A stretch of 64,000 bases of DNA from Lachnospiraceae bacterium (GTDB lineage Bacteria > Bacillota > Clostridia > Lachnospirales > Lachnospiraceae): the NCBI GenBank assembly GCA_902363825.1, contig CABJBK010000008.1, positions 113,051-177,050 on the forward strand, written 5' to 3'. Positions within the stretch are counted from its first letter, which is position 1; every line of letters starts with the position of its first letter. Made by a program: the position numbers and the translations under genes. Under the pieces are notes generated by a model. The model worked only from the letters and a program-made list of their open reading frames with translations, had not been told where the DNA came from and searched no databases. Of the stretch, positions 17,016-25,344 are shown piece after piece.

Positions 17016-17074
17016 CTTTTGTCACTCCGTTTCAAAATCATTCATTTACGATACATCTTTCTCAATTCTAATAT

Positions 17075-17103
17075 ATTATATCATAATAGTCTGATTACTT
17101 CAA
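17075..17103 (-). promoter_or_regulatory. Promoter of the FapA-family gene
   Basis: On the minus strand: -35 TTGAAG (17098-17103), 17 nt, -10 TATAAT (17075-17080). Confidence 0.65.
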
Positions 17104-17114
17104 CGAAAGAAAGT

Positions 17115-17149
17115 AAAAAGAAGGATACCAATTTGATATCCTCCTTTTT
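17115..17149 (-). terminator. Intrinsic terminator after valS
   Basis: AAAAAGAAGGATA - 9-nt loop - TATCCTCCTTTTT, a 13-bp stem with one mismatch, directly after the valS stop codon. Confidence 0.65.
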
Positions 17150-17156
17150 GTTTCTT

Positions 17157-19805
17157 TTATTTCATCTGCGCCAGGCGCTCCTCAACCTGAGCCATCATCT
17201 GCTCATATTTCGCCAGCTTGTCTTTTTCTTCCTGGACTTTTGCCTCCGGCGCCTTGCTTAAGAACTTCTCATTGGAGAGCATTCCCTTTGAACGCGCCAG
17301 TTCTTTGGTCAGACGCTCTTTTTCTTTGGTCAGACGCTCTTTTTCCTTTTCGAAATCCACAAGATCCTCAAGCGGCAGATATACGGTAGCGCCCGGGATC
17401 ACAACGGATACCGCGTCCTCTCCGATGCCTGTCTTGTCCGCCTGTACGACAGCTTCGCTTGCGGATGCCAGTGTCATATACGCCTCTTTCATCGTCTCAA
17501 ACGTCTCGCGCAGGGACGCGTCATCGGAAACTACAAAAAGCTTTGCCTTTCTCGATGGCGGAACATCCATCTCGGTGCGCACATTGCGGACACCTTTTAC
17601 CAGATCCTTGCTGTGCTCCACCATTTCCTCTTCTTTTTCAAAATGCCATGCATCCTGATATACCGGCCAGTCGGAGAGCATGATCGTCTCTTCTTCCGGA
17701 TGCAGTGTACAGTAAATCTCTTCTGTGATAAACGGCATGTATGGATGCAGCAGCTTTAACGCCTGGGTCAGTACCGTCTTTAAGGTCCAGAGTGCCGCGT
17801 TCGCGGATTCTTTGTTCTCATCCTTTTTATAGGTGCGGACTTTCGCGATCTCGATATACCAGTCACAGAATTCATCCCAGATAAAGTCGTAGACTTTCTG
17901 TACGGCAATTCCGAGTTCGAACTTGTCCATGTTTTCCGTGACATCCTTCGCCAGCGTGTTGACACGGGAAAGGATCCACTTATCCGCCGGTTTCAACTGG
18001 TCTTTGGACGGCTCTGTGATCTCCATGCCTTCTAAGTTCATCATGATAAATCTGGACGCGTTCCATACTTTATTTGCAAAGTTTCTGGACGCTTCCACAC
18101 GTTCCCAGTAGAAACGCATGTCATTTCCCGGTGCGTTTCCGGTGATCAGTGTCAGTCTTAACGCATCCGCGCCGTATTTATCAATGACTTCCAACGGATC
18201 GATTCCGTTTCCGAGGGATTTGCTCATCTTGCGTCCCTGGGAATCTCTGACCAGACCATGGAACAGTACCGTGGAGAACGGCGCCTTGCCCATCTGTTCA
18301 TAGCCGGAGAAGATCATACGGATAACCCAGAAGAAAATGATGTCATATCCGGTGACAAGCACATCATTCGGGTAAAAATAATCCAGTTCTTCGGTCTTAT
18401 CCGGCCAGCCGAGTGTCGAGAACGGCCAGAGTGCGGAAGAAAACCAGGTATCCAGCGTATCCGGATCCTGTGTCATATGGGTGCATCCGCATTTCGGGCA
18501 TTTCTCCGGTTTTTCTTTGGAAACGACCATCTCTCCGCAGTCATCACAGTAATAAGCCGGGATGCGGTGTCCCCACCAGAGCTGTCTTGAGATACACCAG
18601 TCACGGATATTGTCTGTCCAGTTAAAGTAGGTCTTGTCCATACGCTTCGGCAGCAGCTGGATGTCTCCGTTCTTTACCGCTTCCACTGCCGGTTTGATCA
18701 TATCATCCATTTTTACGAACCACTGCTGCTTGATCATCGGCTCTACCGTAGTGCCGCAGCGGTCATGGGTTCCTACATTATGAGAATGCGGAACGACCTT
18801 TACGAGCAGTCCCTGCTCTTTTAATTCCGCAACCAGTTTTTCCCTGCATTCGTAGCGGTCCATGCCTGCGTATTTTCCGGCGTTCTTATTCATGGTCGCG
18901 TCATCATTCATGACAACGATCTCTTCCAAGTTATGGCGTTTCCCAACCTCAAAGTCGTTCGGGTCATGTGCCGGTGTGATCTTTACGCAGCCGGTTCCGA
19001 ATTCCTTGTCAACATAGGCATCCGCAATGACCGGAATCTCACGGTTTACGATCGGAAGCAACAGCTTCTTTCCGATGATGTCTTTGTAACGCTCATCATC
19101 CGGGTTTACCGCAACCGCCGTATCACCGAACATCGTCTCCGGTCTGGTCGTCGCGATCTCCACAAATCTGCCTTCCTCGCCGATGACCGGATAGTTGATA
19201 TGCCAGAAAAATCCATCCTGCTCCTCATGTTCTACTTCCGCGTCCGAAATGGATGTCTTGCAGACCGGACACCAGTTGACGATACGGGATCCCTTGTAGA
19301 TGTATCCTTTTTCGTACAGCTTGATAAATACTTCAAGCACTGCGTTCGAGCAGCCCTTATCCATGGTGAAACGTTCTCTCTCCCAGTCTGCGGAAGATCC
19401 GAGTTTCTTTAACTGGTTTACAATGCGGGAACCGTACTCATCTTTCCACTCCCAGCATTTTTCCAGGAATTTTTCTCTGCCGAGATCATTTTTGTCAATG
19501 CCCTGCTCTTTTAACGCCTTGATGACCTTTACTTCCGTCGCGATCGCCGCATGATCGGTTCCCGGCTGCCACAGCGCGTTGTAGCCCTGCATTCTTTTAT
19601 AACGGATCAGAATGTCCTGCATGGTGTTGTCAAGCGCATGTCCCATATGAAGCTGTCCCGTGATATTCGGCGGCGGCATTACGATCGTAAACGGCTTTTT
19701 GCTGCGGTCAACCGTTGCGTGAAAATATCCGTTGTCCTCCCATTTTTTGTAAAGACGGCTCTCGATCCCCTGCGGATCATAGGTCTTTGCTAATTCTTTA
19801 CTCAT
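17157..19805 (-). CDS. valS: Valyl-tRNA synthetase
   Basis: An 882-aa class I synthetase charging tRNA-Val. The HIGH-type motif is in PPNITGQLHMGHALDN, KMSKS is in GRKMSKSLGNG, an editing domain lies between them and the C-terminus has the ValS coiled coil (EKEKERLTKEKERLTKE). Full length for the family. A T-box riboswitch and a copy of the 130-bp repeat lie in its 5' leader. Confidence 0.97.
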   Translation of the reverse strand: MSKELAKTYDPQGIESRLYKKWEDNGYFHATVDRSKKPFTIVMPPPNITGQLHMGHALDNTMQDILIRYKRMQGYNALWQPGTDHAAIATEVKVIKALKEQGIDKNDLGREKFLEKCWEWKDEYGSRIVNQLKKLGSSADWERERFTMDKGCSNAVLEVFIKLYEKGYIYKGSRIVNWCPVCKTSISDAEVEHEEQDGFFWHINYPVIGEEGRFVEIATTRPETMFGDTAVAVNPDDERYKDIIGKKLLLPIVNREIPVIADAYVDKEFGTGCVKITPAHDPNDFEVGKRHNLEEIVVMNDDATMNKNAGKYAGMDRYECREKLVAELKEQGLLVKVVPHSHNVGTHDRCGTTVEPMIKQQWFVKMDDMIKPAVEAVKNGDIQLLPKRMDKTYFNWTDNIRDWCISRQLWWGHRIPAYYCDDCGEMVVSKEKPEKCPKCGCTHMTQDPDTLDTWFSSALWPFSTLGWPDKTEELDYFYPNDVLVTGYDIIFFWVIRMIFSGYEQMGKAPFSTVLFHGLVRDSQGRKMSKSLGNGIDPLEVIDKYGADALRLTLITGNAPGNDMRFYWERVEASRNFANKVWNASRFIMMNLEGMEITEPSKDQLKPADKWILSRVNTLAKDVTENMDKFELGIAVQKVYDFIWDEFCDWYIEIAKVRTYKKDENKESANAALWTLKTVLTQALKLLHPYMPFITEEIYCTLHPEEETIMLSDWPVYQDAWHFEKEEEMVEHSKDLVKGVRNVRTEMDVPPSRKAKLFVVSDDASLRETFETMKEAYMTLASASEAVVQADKTGIGEDAVSVVIPGATVYLPLEDLVDFEKEKERLTKEKERLTKELARSKGMLSNEKFLSKAPEAKVQEEKDKLAKYEQMMAQVEERLAQMK

Positions 19806-19847
19806 AATCTGCTCCTTCCTTTTTGCTTTCTTACAGTCTGTGCAAAA

Positions 19848-19978
19848 AATAAAGTGTGCGCTTACCGCACACTTTCGTGCGCGAGCGGTATGTTCAACAT
19901 AAACTTCATCTCCGCGAGCTGCGCATCCCCGCGGAGCTTTTTTAAATCATAGGAAGGAATTTCCTATGATTTAAAAAA
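19848..19978. repeat. 130-bp three-hairpin dispersed repeat, copy 1
   Basis: It starts AATAAAGTGTGCG and ends TTTAAAAAA. Three dyads are visible: AAAGTGTGCG-CTTAC-CGCACACTTT; CTCCGCG...CGCGGAG; and TTAAATCATAGGAA...TTCCTATGATTTAA. It is nearly identical to copy 2 at 23438-23570, with only a handful of substitutions. It lies between the T-box terminator and the valS ribosome site, abutting the terminator T-tract, and carries no reading frame. Confidence 0.85.
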
Positions 19979-20007
19979 GCCCTTTTTGTCCAGAGGACAA
20001 AAAGGGC
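19973..20007 (-). terminator. T-box regulated intrinsic terminator of valS
   Basis: On the minus strand GCCCTTTTTGTCC - TCT - GGACAAAAAGGGC, a perfect 13-bp stem, followed by TTTTTT. The T-tract is shared with the end of the adjacent 130-bp repeat. Confidence 0.85.
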
Positions 20008-20265
20008 GACTCTGTCGCGGTACCACCTTTGTTATGACCCTCCCGTTATGGGATCCGGTCACATCTCAACGATCCGGTAACGTGGATCACTCCGGAAAGA
20101 CTTACGAAACCATCGTCCTTTCAGTCCTTCGGTTCAAAAGCTACCTTCTGCGCAATGTTTCCCGAGATACCTTACAGCCGACGGGCATCTCTCTCTGTCG
20201 GGCATTTACACATACTCCTCTTTCTCACTACCTTTATCTGCGCGTTTTTATCGCGCTGCCGATAC
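19979..20265 (-). promoter_or_regulatory. T-box riboswitch upstream of valS
   Basis: A tRNA-sensing leader. The T-box sequence AAAGGTGGTACCGCG (minus strand, near 20016-20030) precedes the terminator hairpin, and a stem I region with GTGAGAAAGAGG-type internal loops lies near the 5' end. Uncharged tRNA-Val should stabilise the antiterminator and allow valS transcription. The specifier codon is not certain from reading; GTA/GTC-containing segments (AAGGTATCTC) are present in stem I. Confidence 0.88.
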
Positions 20266-20270
20266 CAACT

Positions 20271-20299
20271 ATCATAAATACCATACGCGTTTTTGTCAA
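20271..20299 (-). promoter_or_regulatory. Promoter of the valS T-box transcript
   Basis: On the minus strand: -35 TTGACA (20294-20299), exactly 17 nt, -10 TATGAT (20271-20276). Confidence 0.8.
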
Positions 20300-20309
20300 G
20301 AAAAAACTG

Positions 20310-21209
20310 TCATGCCCCGTTGATCTGGCGGATCAGATCAATGCGCATGAGATCCGGTCTGCTGAAATGATATTTCTGCTTATATGCCGAAACCGCGCGT
20401 TTTACTGCTTCCGCATCCCCGAAATGCATATTTGCATAGCACTCCTCCAAGGAGTACGCGTAATATTCTTTCAGGTTTTCCAGACAGATCGCCGCAAGAT
20501 TGGCAGGCACATCATAATCCACGCTGCCATGGGACAGCCCGCAGTCGATGTTGACCGCGTGTTTCCGGTAAACGATCCTGCCCGGAACGCCTCCGTTTTC
20601 ATATACATCCACGCCGGTCGTCGGTGTATGCCCATGGATTAAGATCTCTTTTCCCTCCGGGTCATACGCCGCGTCCCGCTCCTGCCCTGCGCGGTCTAAA
20701 AGAAAGGTCTTAAAATACTCCTTCGGGCGTCTGTTGCCGCTGCGGATCTCTTCCATCTCTTCCTTCTTTGCCCAGGCATGCGCAAGCACGATACGCTGTC
20801 TGCCATCGGGCGAGATCACCGTCTTTTCTTTCACGATCGGAAGACTGCGGAAAAAGGAAAAGATTTTCTCTACGCTCTGCCCGGTCAGAAGTCCGGCTTT
20901 CTTTAAATCCTCATCCGCGTGATAATGCGCATGCTCATAGCTTTTTTTCTTTCCCTCGCAGTAAGGAAACCACTCCCTGCTGCACCATTCCATGAACATC
21001 AGCTCATGATTTCCCATCAACATCTGATATTTTCCGTCTCTTGTGACGTTTTTCATACACCACTCAAGTACCTCGGGCGTCTCGCCGCCGCGGTCGATCA
21101 CATCACCGATCAATATAAACTGCGCATCCGCGTCTTCCCGCTCGATCTTTCCGATCAGTTTTTTCATCGCCTGATAACAGCCATGAACATCCCCTATCGC
21201 ATAATGCAT
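20310..21209 (-). CDS. Metallophosphoesterase (serine/threonine protein phosphatase-like)
   Basis: A 299-aa calcineurin-fold phosphoesterase. The metal-binding motifs are in order: GDVHG (7-11), GDVIDRGG near 36-43, GNHELMF near 66-72, then two later histidines (AHAWAKK and IHGHTPTTG). The family includes PP1-like protein phosphatases and diadenosine tetraphosphatases; the substrate is unknown. It follows the lipoprotein gene by 11 nt and was probably transcribed with it. Confidence 0.88.
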   Translation of the reverse strand: MHYAIGDVHGCYQAMKKLIGKIEREDADAQFILIGDVIDRGGETPEVLEWCMKNVTRDGKYQMLMGNHELMFMEWCSREWFPYCEGKKKSYEHAHYHADEDLKKAGLLTGQSVEKIFSFFRSLPIVKEKTVISPDGRQRIVLAHAWAKKEEMEEIRSGNRRPKEYFKTFLLDRAGQERDAAYDPEGKEILIHGHTPTTGVDVYENGGVPGRIVYRKHAVNIDCGLSHGSVDYDVPANLAAICLENLKEYYAYSLEECYANMHFGDAEAVKRAVSAYKQKYHFSRPDLMRIDLIRQINGA

Positions 21210-21220
21210 CTCTTTTTCCT

Positions 21221-22150
21221 CTAATCTGCCTGATACCGGTATTCGCTCTTTAAGCCGTAGGTCTCTAACGTATCATAGGAAATCTTAAAGTCAATGTTTC
21301 CGGCAGCATACGGTCCGAGCGCGTATGGCGGGCAGGTGATCGTAAGTCCTTCGTCCGTCAGATACCACGCGGTGTCCTCGAAAATCGAATCCTCAAGATA
21401 ATCCATATATTCCGGAAACAGAAGCTCCTGATACTCCGGTGTCTGGCACTGCGCCTCGATATCACTTAAAATATTCTGCTTAAAGGCATCTCCGTCACCG
21501 GCGAGATCTGTAAGCACAAGTCTCGCACCGTTCTTCGCGTCATAATTATAGCCGCTGTAAGCGTAGTTTCCATGCACGCCGCCCGAGAAATCATAGTTGT
21601 AGACGACAAATGAAAAGATCCCGTCGTCATTGCGCTCTACCGTAGAAGTTTCTTCCGATGAGTACGGGAAAAAATCATACAGTGAAAGCCCTCCCTCCTC
21701 CTCGGTCGCTGTTTCGGTATTCGCGTCTTTATAATAACCGTAATCTTCCTTCGCATAGCCGATCATCGCCTCGATCCCGGACTTATGCTCTTTTTCAAGT
21801 TCTGTGATGTCCGCGTTGATCGCTTCTGCCGCTTCTTTATCCTGATCCGCATCAAGCTTCGGGTAACTGTAGGCGTCTTCGTAGATCACCGTACCGTCAT
21901 CCGCCTGATAGCTTTCATTTGCTTCTTCTAATGTAACGATAAATTTTCCGCCAGACTCCGTTTCTTCAGCCGTCTCGGTCTCATTCACCGCCTCTGTCCC
22001 GTTCTCATCTATCTCTGTCTCCGTTTCCGGTTCTGTTACTGCCACTTCTGTTGTTTCCTGCACTTCATTTTTGGCATCTGTGGTCTTTCCACAGGACGCA
22101 AGCACGACTGACATGGTGCATAAAAGAAGTACAACTGTTTTTTTCTTCAT
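21221..22150 (-). CDS. Lipoprotein with DUF4163/DUF3298 (RsiV-like) domains
   Basis: A 309-aa exported lipoprotein: signal peptide with lipobox LASC (Cys 20), then a Thr/Glu-rich linker to about residue 65, then a DUF4163-like region and a DUF3298 domain (FSGGVHGNYAYSGYNYD, NIDFKISYD). In RsiV this fold binds lysozyme, but here there is no anti-sigma domain or sigma factor neighbour, so function is open. The gene is transcribed from 22195-22224. Confidence 0.82.
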   Translation of the reverse strand: MKKKTVVLLLCTMSVVLASCGKTTDAKNEVQETTEVAVTEPETETEIDENGTEAVNETETAEETESGGKFIVTLEEANESYQADDGTVIYEDAYSYPKLDADQDKEAAEAINADITELEKEHKSGIEAMIGYAKEDYGYYKDANTETATEEEGGLSLYDFFPYSSEETSTVERNDDGIFSFVVYNYDFSGGVHGNYAYSGYNYDAKNGARLVLTDLAGDGDAFKQNILSDIEAQCQTPEYQELLFPEYMDYLEDSIFEDTAWYLTDEGLTITCPPYALGPYAAGNIDFKISYDTLETYGLKSEYRYQAD

Positions 22151-22194
22151 AATTGCATCCTCCCATTTTCTACATCAAAAAATGTATTTTTCTT

Positions 22195-22224
22195 ATCATA
22201 ACAGAATTTTTTCACTTTTTTCAA
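22195..22224 (-). promoter_or_regulatory. Promoter of the lipoprotein - metallophosphoesterase pair
   Basis: On the minus strand: -35 TTGAAA (22219-22224), 18 nt, -10 TATGAT (22195-22200) with an upstream TG. Confidence 0.6.
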
Positions 22225-22275
22225 TTTTTTTACTTAATTTTTTCTTAAATATATCCGCAAAAAGCCTCCCACCGA

Positions 22276-22304
22276 TTGCATTTTTGCAAGGTTGATTGTA
22301 TGAT
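22276..22304 (+). promoter_or_regulatory. Promoter of the acyltransferase gene
   Basis: -35 TTGCAT (22276-22281), 17 nt, -10 TATGAT (22299-22304), about 45 nt before the start codon. Confidence 0.65.
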
Positions 22305-22346
22305 AAGTAAAGCATTTTTTATTTTTCGCTTTAAAGAGGGGATATC

Positions 22347-23402
22347 ATGAAAGAACGTATCGAAAGTTTTGATTTTATCCGTGCCATCTGCGCATGGATC
22401 ATTGTAGTCTATCATTTTGCGGATATCTGCATCACAACACCGCAGTTTACCAATTTTCCATTTTTCTATACCTACGCAAACGGACGCTGGGGTGAGACGA
22501 CCGTGGTCACCATCTTTTTTATGATCTCCGGCGCTTCTCTTTACTATAATCATCCGGTCATCCATCTGCGCGACGCGAAGAAATTTTTCTGGACGCGGTT
22601 TAAAGGCATTTTCCCGATGTTTTATATGCTGTGGCTGTTTTTATACTACAAACAGGTTTGCGGCGTGAAACATCTGTTTTATAACGGCAACCCGAAATAT
22701 CTGCTCCTTACCCTGTTTGGAATGGACGGATATATGAGCTACCGTTACACTCCGAATTATTACTTTATCGGTGAATGGTTTCTGGGCGCGCTGATCCTTT
22801 TATATCTGTGCTACCCACTCCTGACCTGGTGTATGGAACACGCGAAGATCTTAACCACGCTTGTGCTTCTGGGCGGTTTTGCATCTTTGTATTTTACCGA
22901 CTTTTTTATGATCTCAAAAGAACGGAACCTGATCACCTGCCTGCTCGCTTTCTGGCTCGGTATGCTTTTTATCCGCTACCGCTCCATACTTACAAAATGG
23001 CAGCTTGTGATCCCTGCCGCCGTGTGCGCCGTGATCCTTTTATTCTTTCCGCTCGGAGCGGACATGCTCCTTTGCATGCAGTTCACATCGATCGCGCTGT
23101 TTTTCGTATTTTACTTTGTCGGAAATTATGTGATGAAAATAAAGTATGTCAATTCTTTCATCCGCTACAGCTCAAAGATCTCCTATGCGGTCTTTCTGCT
23201 CCAGCACGTTGTCATGTCCGAGGTCATTCACGCGTTTGACAATTACGCACTGACCATAAAACAGGAACTTCTCGTACTGCTTGCGGTTTTCGCCGCCATC
23301 TATGTTCTTGCCGCTGTGCTCATGGTGTTAAACCGCGCGCTTTTAGGCACCCGCCCGTTTCAGGTGCTTGATGCGTTCTTTGGAAAGACCAAAGAGGCAT
23401 GA
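22347..23402 (+). CDS. Acyltransferase family 3 membrane protein
   Basis: A 351-aa membrane acyltransferase (OafA/NodX-like) with about ten hydrophobic segments. The N-terminal motif ESFDFIRAICAWIIVVYHF contains the family Arg and His. Members move acetyl or other acyl groups to surface sugars. The start has GAGGGG upstream. The gene stands alone, divergent from the lipoprotein gene and followed by repeat copy 2 and a terminator. The nearby glycosyltransferase and Glf fit a surface polysaccharide role, by inference. Confidence 0.87.
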   Translation: MKERIESFDFIRAICAWIIVVYHFADICITTPQFTNFPFFYTYANGRWGETTVVTIFFMISGASLYYNHPVIHLRDAKKFFWTRFKGIFPMFYMLWLFLYYKQVCGVKHLFYNGNPKYLLLTLFGMDGYMSYRYTPNYYFIGEWFLGALILLYLCYPLLTWCMEHAKILTTLVLLGGFASLYFTDFFMISKERNLITCLLAFWLGMLFIRYRSILTKWQLVIPAAVCAVILLFFPLGADMLLCMQFTSIALFFVFYFVGNYVMKIKYVNSFIRYSSKISYAVFLLQHVVMSEVIHAFDNYALTIKQELLVLLAVFAAIYVLAAVLMVLNRALLGTRPFQVLDAFFGKTKEA

Positions 23403-23437
23403 CAGGAGGCAGCTGCGGGATGCGTTCCGCGCCGCCG

Positions 23438-23570
23438 AAATAAAGTGTGCGCTTACCGCACACTTTCGCGCGCGAGCGGTATGTTCAACATAAACTTCAT
23501 CTCCGCGAGCTGCGCATCCCCGCGGAGCGTTTTTGAATCATAGGAAGGAATTTCCTATGATTCAAAAAAA
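23438..23570. repeat. 130-bp three-hairpin dispersed repeat, copy 2
   Basis: Same element and same strand as copy 1 (19848-19978). The third stem reads TTGAATCATAGGAA...TTCCTATGATTCAA: relative to copy 1 an A-T pair has become G-C on both arms, a compensatory change. The element again abuts the T-tract of a terminator hairpin on its right side. It lies between the convergent acyltransferase and glycosyltransferase genes. Confidence 0.85.
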
Positions 23571-23610
23571 ACAGGAGATCTCCCACGCACCGGGAAATCT
23601 CCTGTTTTTT
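23564..23610. terminator. Bidirectional intrinsic terminator
   Basis: CAGGAGATCTCCC - ACGCAC - GGGAAATCTCCTG is flanked by A-run and T-run, so it can stop both the acyltransferase (plus) and the glycosyltransferase (minus). Confidence 0.8.
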
Positions 23611-23647
23611 ATTTCTCATTTTTATTTTAACTTCTTAGTTTAACTTC

Positions 23648-24580
23648 TTACTCTTCGATATTCGTCTCTTTGCAGATATAGATCGGACGGTTCTTCACTT
23701 CCAGATAGGTTTTCGCCAGATACTGTCCCATAATTCCCATACAAAGCAGCTGCACCCCGCCGATAAAGATCATGATGCAGACCATGGACGGCCAGCCAAA
23801 CGCCGAACCGCCAAAACACAGCTGGCGGACAATGATGAAAATGATGGAGATCGCCGCGATCACGCACATTAAAATTCCAATCAGCGCTGCGACGGAAAGC
23901 GGCATGGTGGAAAACGCGACCATCCCATCGATCGCATACAAAAGCAGTTTCCAGAAAGACCATTTCGTCTCTCCTGCCACCCGCTCCACATTCTCAAATT
24001 CGATCCACTTGGTGCGGAAACCGACCCAGCCAAATAGCCCTTTGGAAAAGCGGTTGTATTCTTTCATCGAAAGCAGCGAATCCACGAACGGACGTGTCAT
24101 CAGGCGGAAATCTCTTGCGCCGTCCACAACCTCCGTCTTGCACATCTTATTCATCAGGCGGTAAAACATCCGCGCAAAAAACGAACGGATCGGCGGCTCG
24201 CCCTTTCTTGTAACACGTCTGGTCGCCACGGAGTCATAGCCCTCCTCCGTGACCGCGCGGTACATCTCCGGCAGAAGTCTCGGCGGATCCTGCAGATCGG
24301 CATCCATGATCGCCACAAGATCCCCGCTCGCATGTTCGAGTCCCGCATAGATCGCCGCCTCTTTTCCAAAGTTTCTGGAAAAGGAAATGTATTTCACACG
24401 CCCGTCTTTCTCCGCAAGCTCTTTCATCAACTCCAGCGTGCGGTCCTTTGAGCCGTCATTGACAAACAGGATCTCAAATTCACAGTCCCGCATCTCTTCC
24501 GTTACACGGTTCAATTCTTCATAAAAAAGCCCTAACGCCTCCTGTTCATTGTAACAGGGCACCACTGCTGTTATCTTCAT
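23648..24580 (-). CDS. Glycosyltransferase family 2, DPM1/GtrB-like
   Basis: A 310-aa glycosyltransferase: GT-A domain with VVPCYNEQEAL, NDGSKDRT and the metal-binding IMDADLQDPP, then two C-terminal membrane helices (about residues 225-290). This subfamily loads glucose or similar sugars onto undecaprenyl phosphate for surface glycan modification. It has its own promoter (24628-24656) and terminator. The acyltransferase and UDP-galactopyranose mutase nearby suggest a cell-envelope glycan locus, but no complete cluster is present. Confidence 0.9.
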   Translation of the reverse strand: MKITAVVPCYNEQEALGLFYEELNRVTEEMRDCEFEILFVNDGSKDRTLELMKELAEKDGRVKYISFSRNFGKEAAIYAGLEHASGDLVAIMDADLQDPPRLLPEMYRAVTEEGYDSVATRRVTRKGEPPIRSFFARMFYRLMNKMCKTEVVDGARDFRLMTRPFVDSLLSMKEYNRFSKGLFGWVGFRTKWIEFENVERVAGETKWSFWKLLLYAIDGMVAFSTMPLSVAALIGILMCVIAAISIIFIIVRQLCFGGSAFGWPSMVCIMIFIGGVQLLCMGIMGQYLAKTYLEVKNRPIYICKETNIEE

Positions 24581-24627
24581 TCTGTTCTCCTTACACCGCC
24601 AAAGCGGTCATATGCTCTTAAAGTATT

Positions 24628-24656
24628 ATGATAACGCAGGCAATGATTTTTTTCAA
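24628..24656 (-). promoter_or_regulatory. Promoter of the family 2 glycosyltransferase
   Basis: On the minus strand: -35 TTGAAA (24651-24656), 17 nt, -10 TATCAT (24628-24633). Confidence 0.55.
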
Positions 24657-24714
24657 GCCGCCTTCGTCTATTTCTCCCGCAGACACATATATTAAAAGAA
24701 AAAAGGAATTTTCC

Positions 24715-25344
24715 ATGAACGAGCATTATCCATTTCAAAACCCGCCACTGCCCTATGCCTATGATGCCCTCGAGCCTTATATCGATGAAAAGACCATGCA
24801 TCTGCATCATGACCGGCATCTGCAGGCCTATGTAGATCATTTAAACGCCGCCCTTCTTCCTCATCCGGAACTGCACGACAAATCTCTGGTGTTTCTTCTG
24901 ACGCACCAGAATCTGCTGCCATGCGGTACCCAGATCCAAATCCGGAATAATGCGGGCGGCGTATATAATCATATTTTTTATTTTTCCGGTCTTACGCCGG
25001 ACGCAGACAGACCCATCCCGGAGCCTTTGTCCGCTTTTCTTATTGAGAGCTTTCAAAGCCCGGAAAAATTCAAAGAAAAGTTCAAGGCTGCCGCGCTCTC
25101 CGTCTTCGGTTCCGGTTATGCCTGGCTTACCATAGAGCCAACCGGCAGACTCTGCATTTTTGTCACGAAGAATCAGGATACTCCTCTGCCTGCCGGTCTT
25201 TTTCCGCTCTTAAATATCGATGTCTGGGAACACGCCTATTATTTAAAACACTATAACGAGCGCGCCGCCTATATCGATGACTGGTTCCATATCGCGGATT
25301 TTGCCCGGGCAAACGAGCATCTGCTTTCTTTTTTACATGCGTAA
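24715..25344 (+). CDS. Superoxide dismutase, Fe/Mn family
   Basis: A 209-aa superoxide dismutase converting superoxide to oxygen and hydrogen peroxide. Metal ligands are visible: His in MHLHHDRHLQAYV near residue 26, His in GGVYNHIFYF, and Asp and His in LNIDVWEHAYYL. ATG 24715 has AAAAGGAA upstream; the longer frame from 24628 overlaps the divergent promoter. Iron or manganese use cannot be decided. The C-terminus overlaps the convergent glf gene by 12 nt. Confidence 0.92.
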   Translation: MNEHYPFQNPPLPYAYDALEPYIDEKTMHLHHDRHLQAYVDHLNAALLPHPELHDKSLVFLLTHQNLLPCGTQIQIRNNAGGVYNHIFYFSGLTPDADRPIPEPLSAFLIESFQSPEKFKEKFKAAALSVFGSGYAWLTIEPTGRLCIFVTKNQDTPLPAGLFPLLNIDVWEHAYYLKHYNERAAYIDDWFHIADFARANEHLLSFLHA

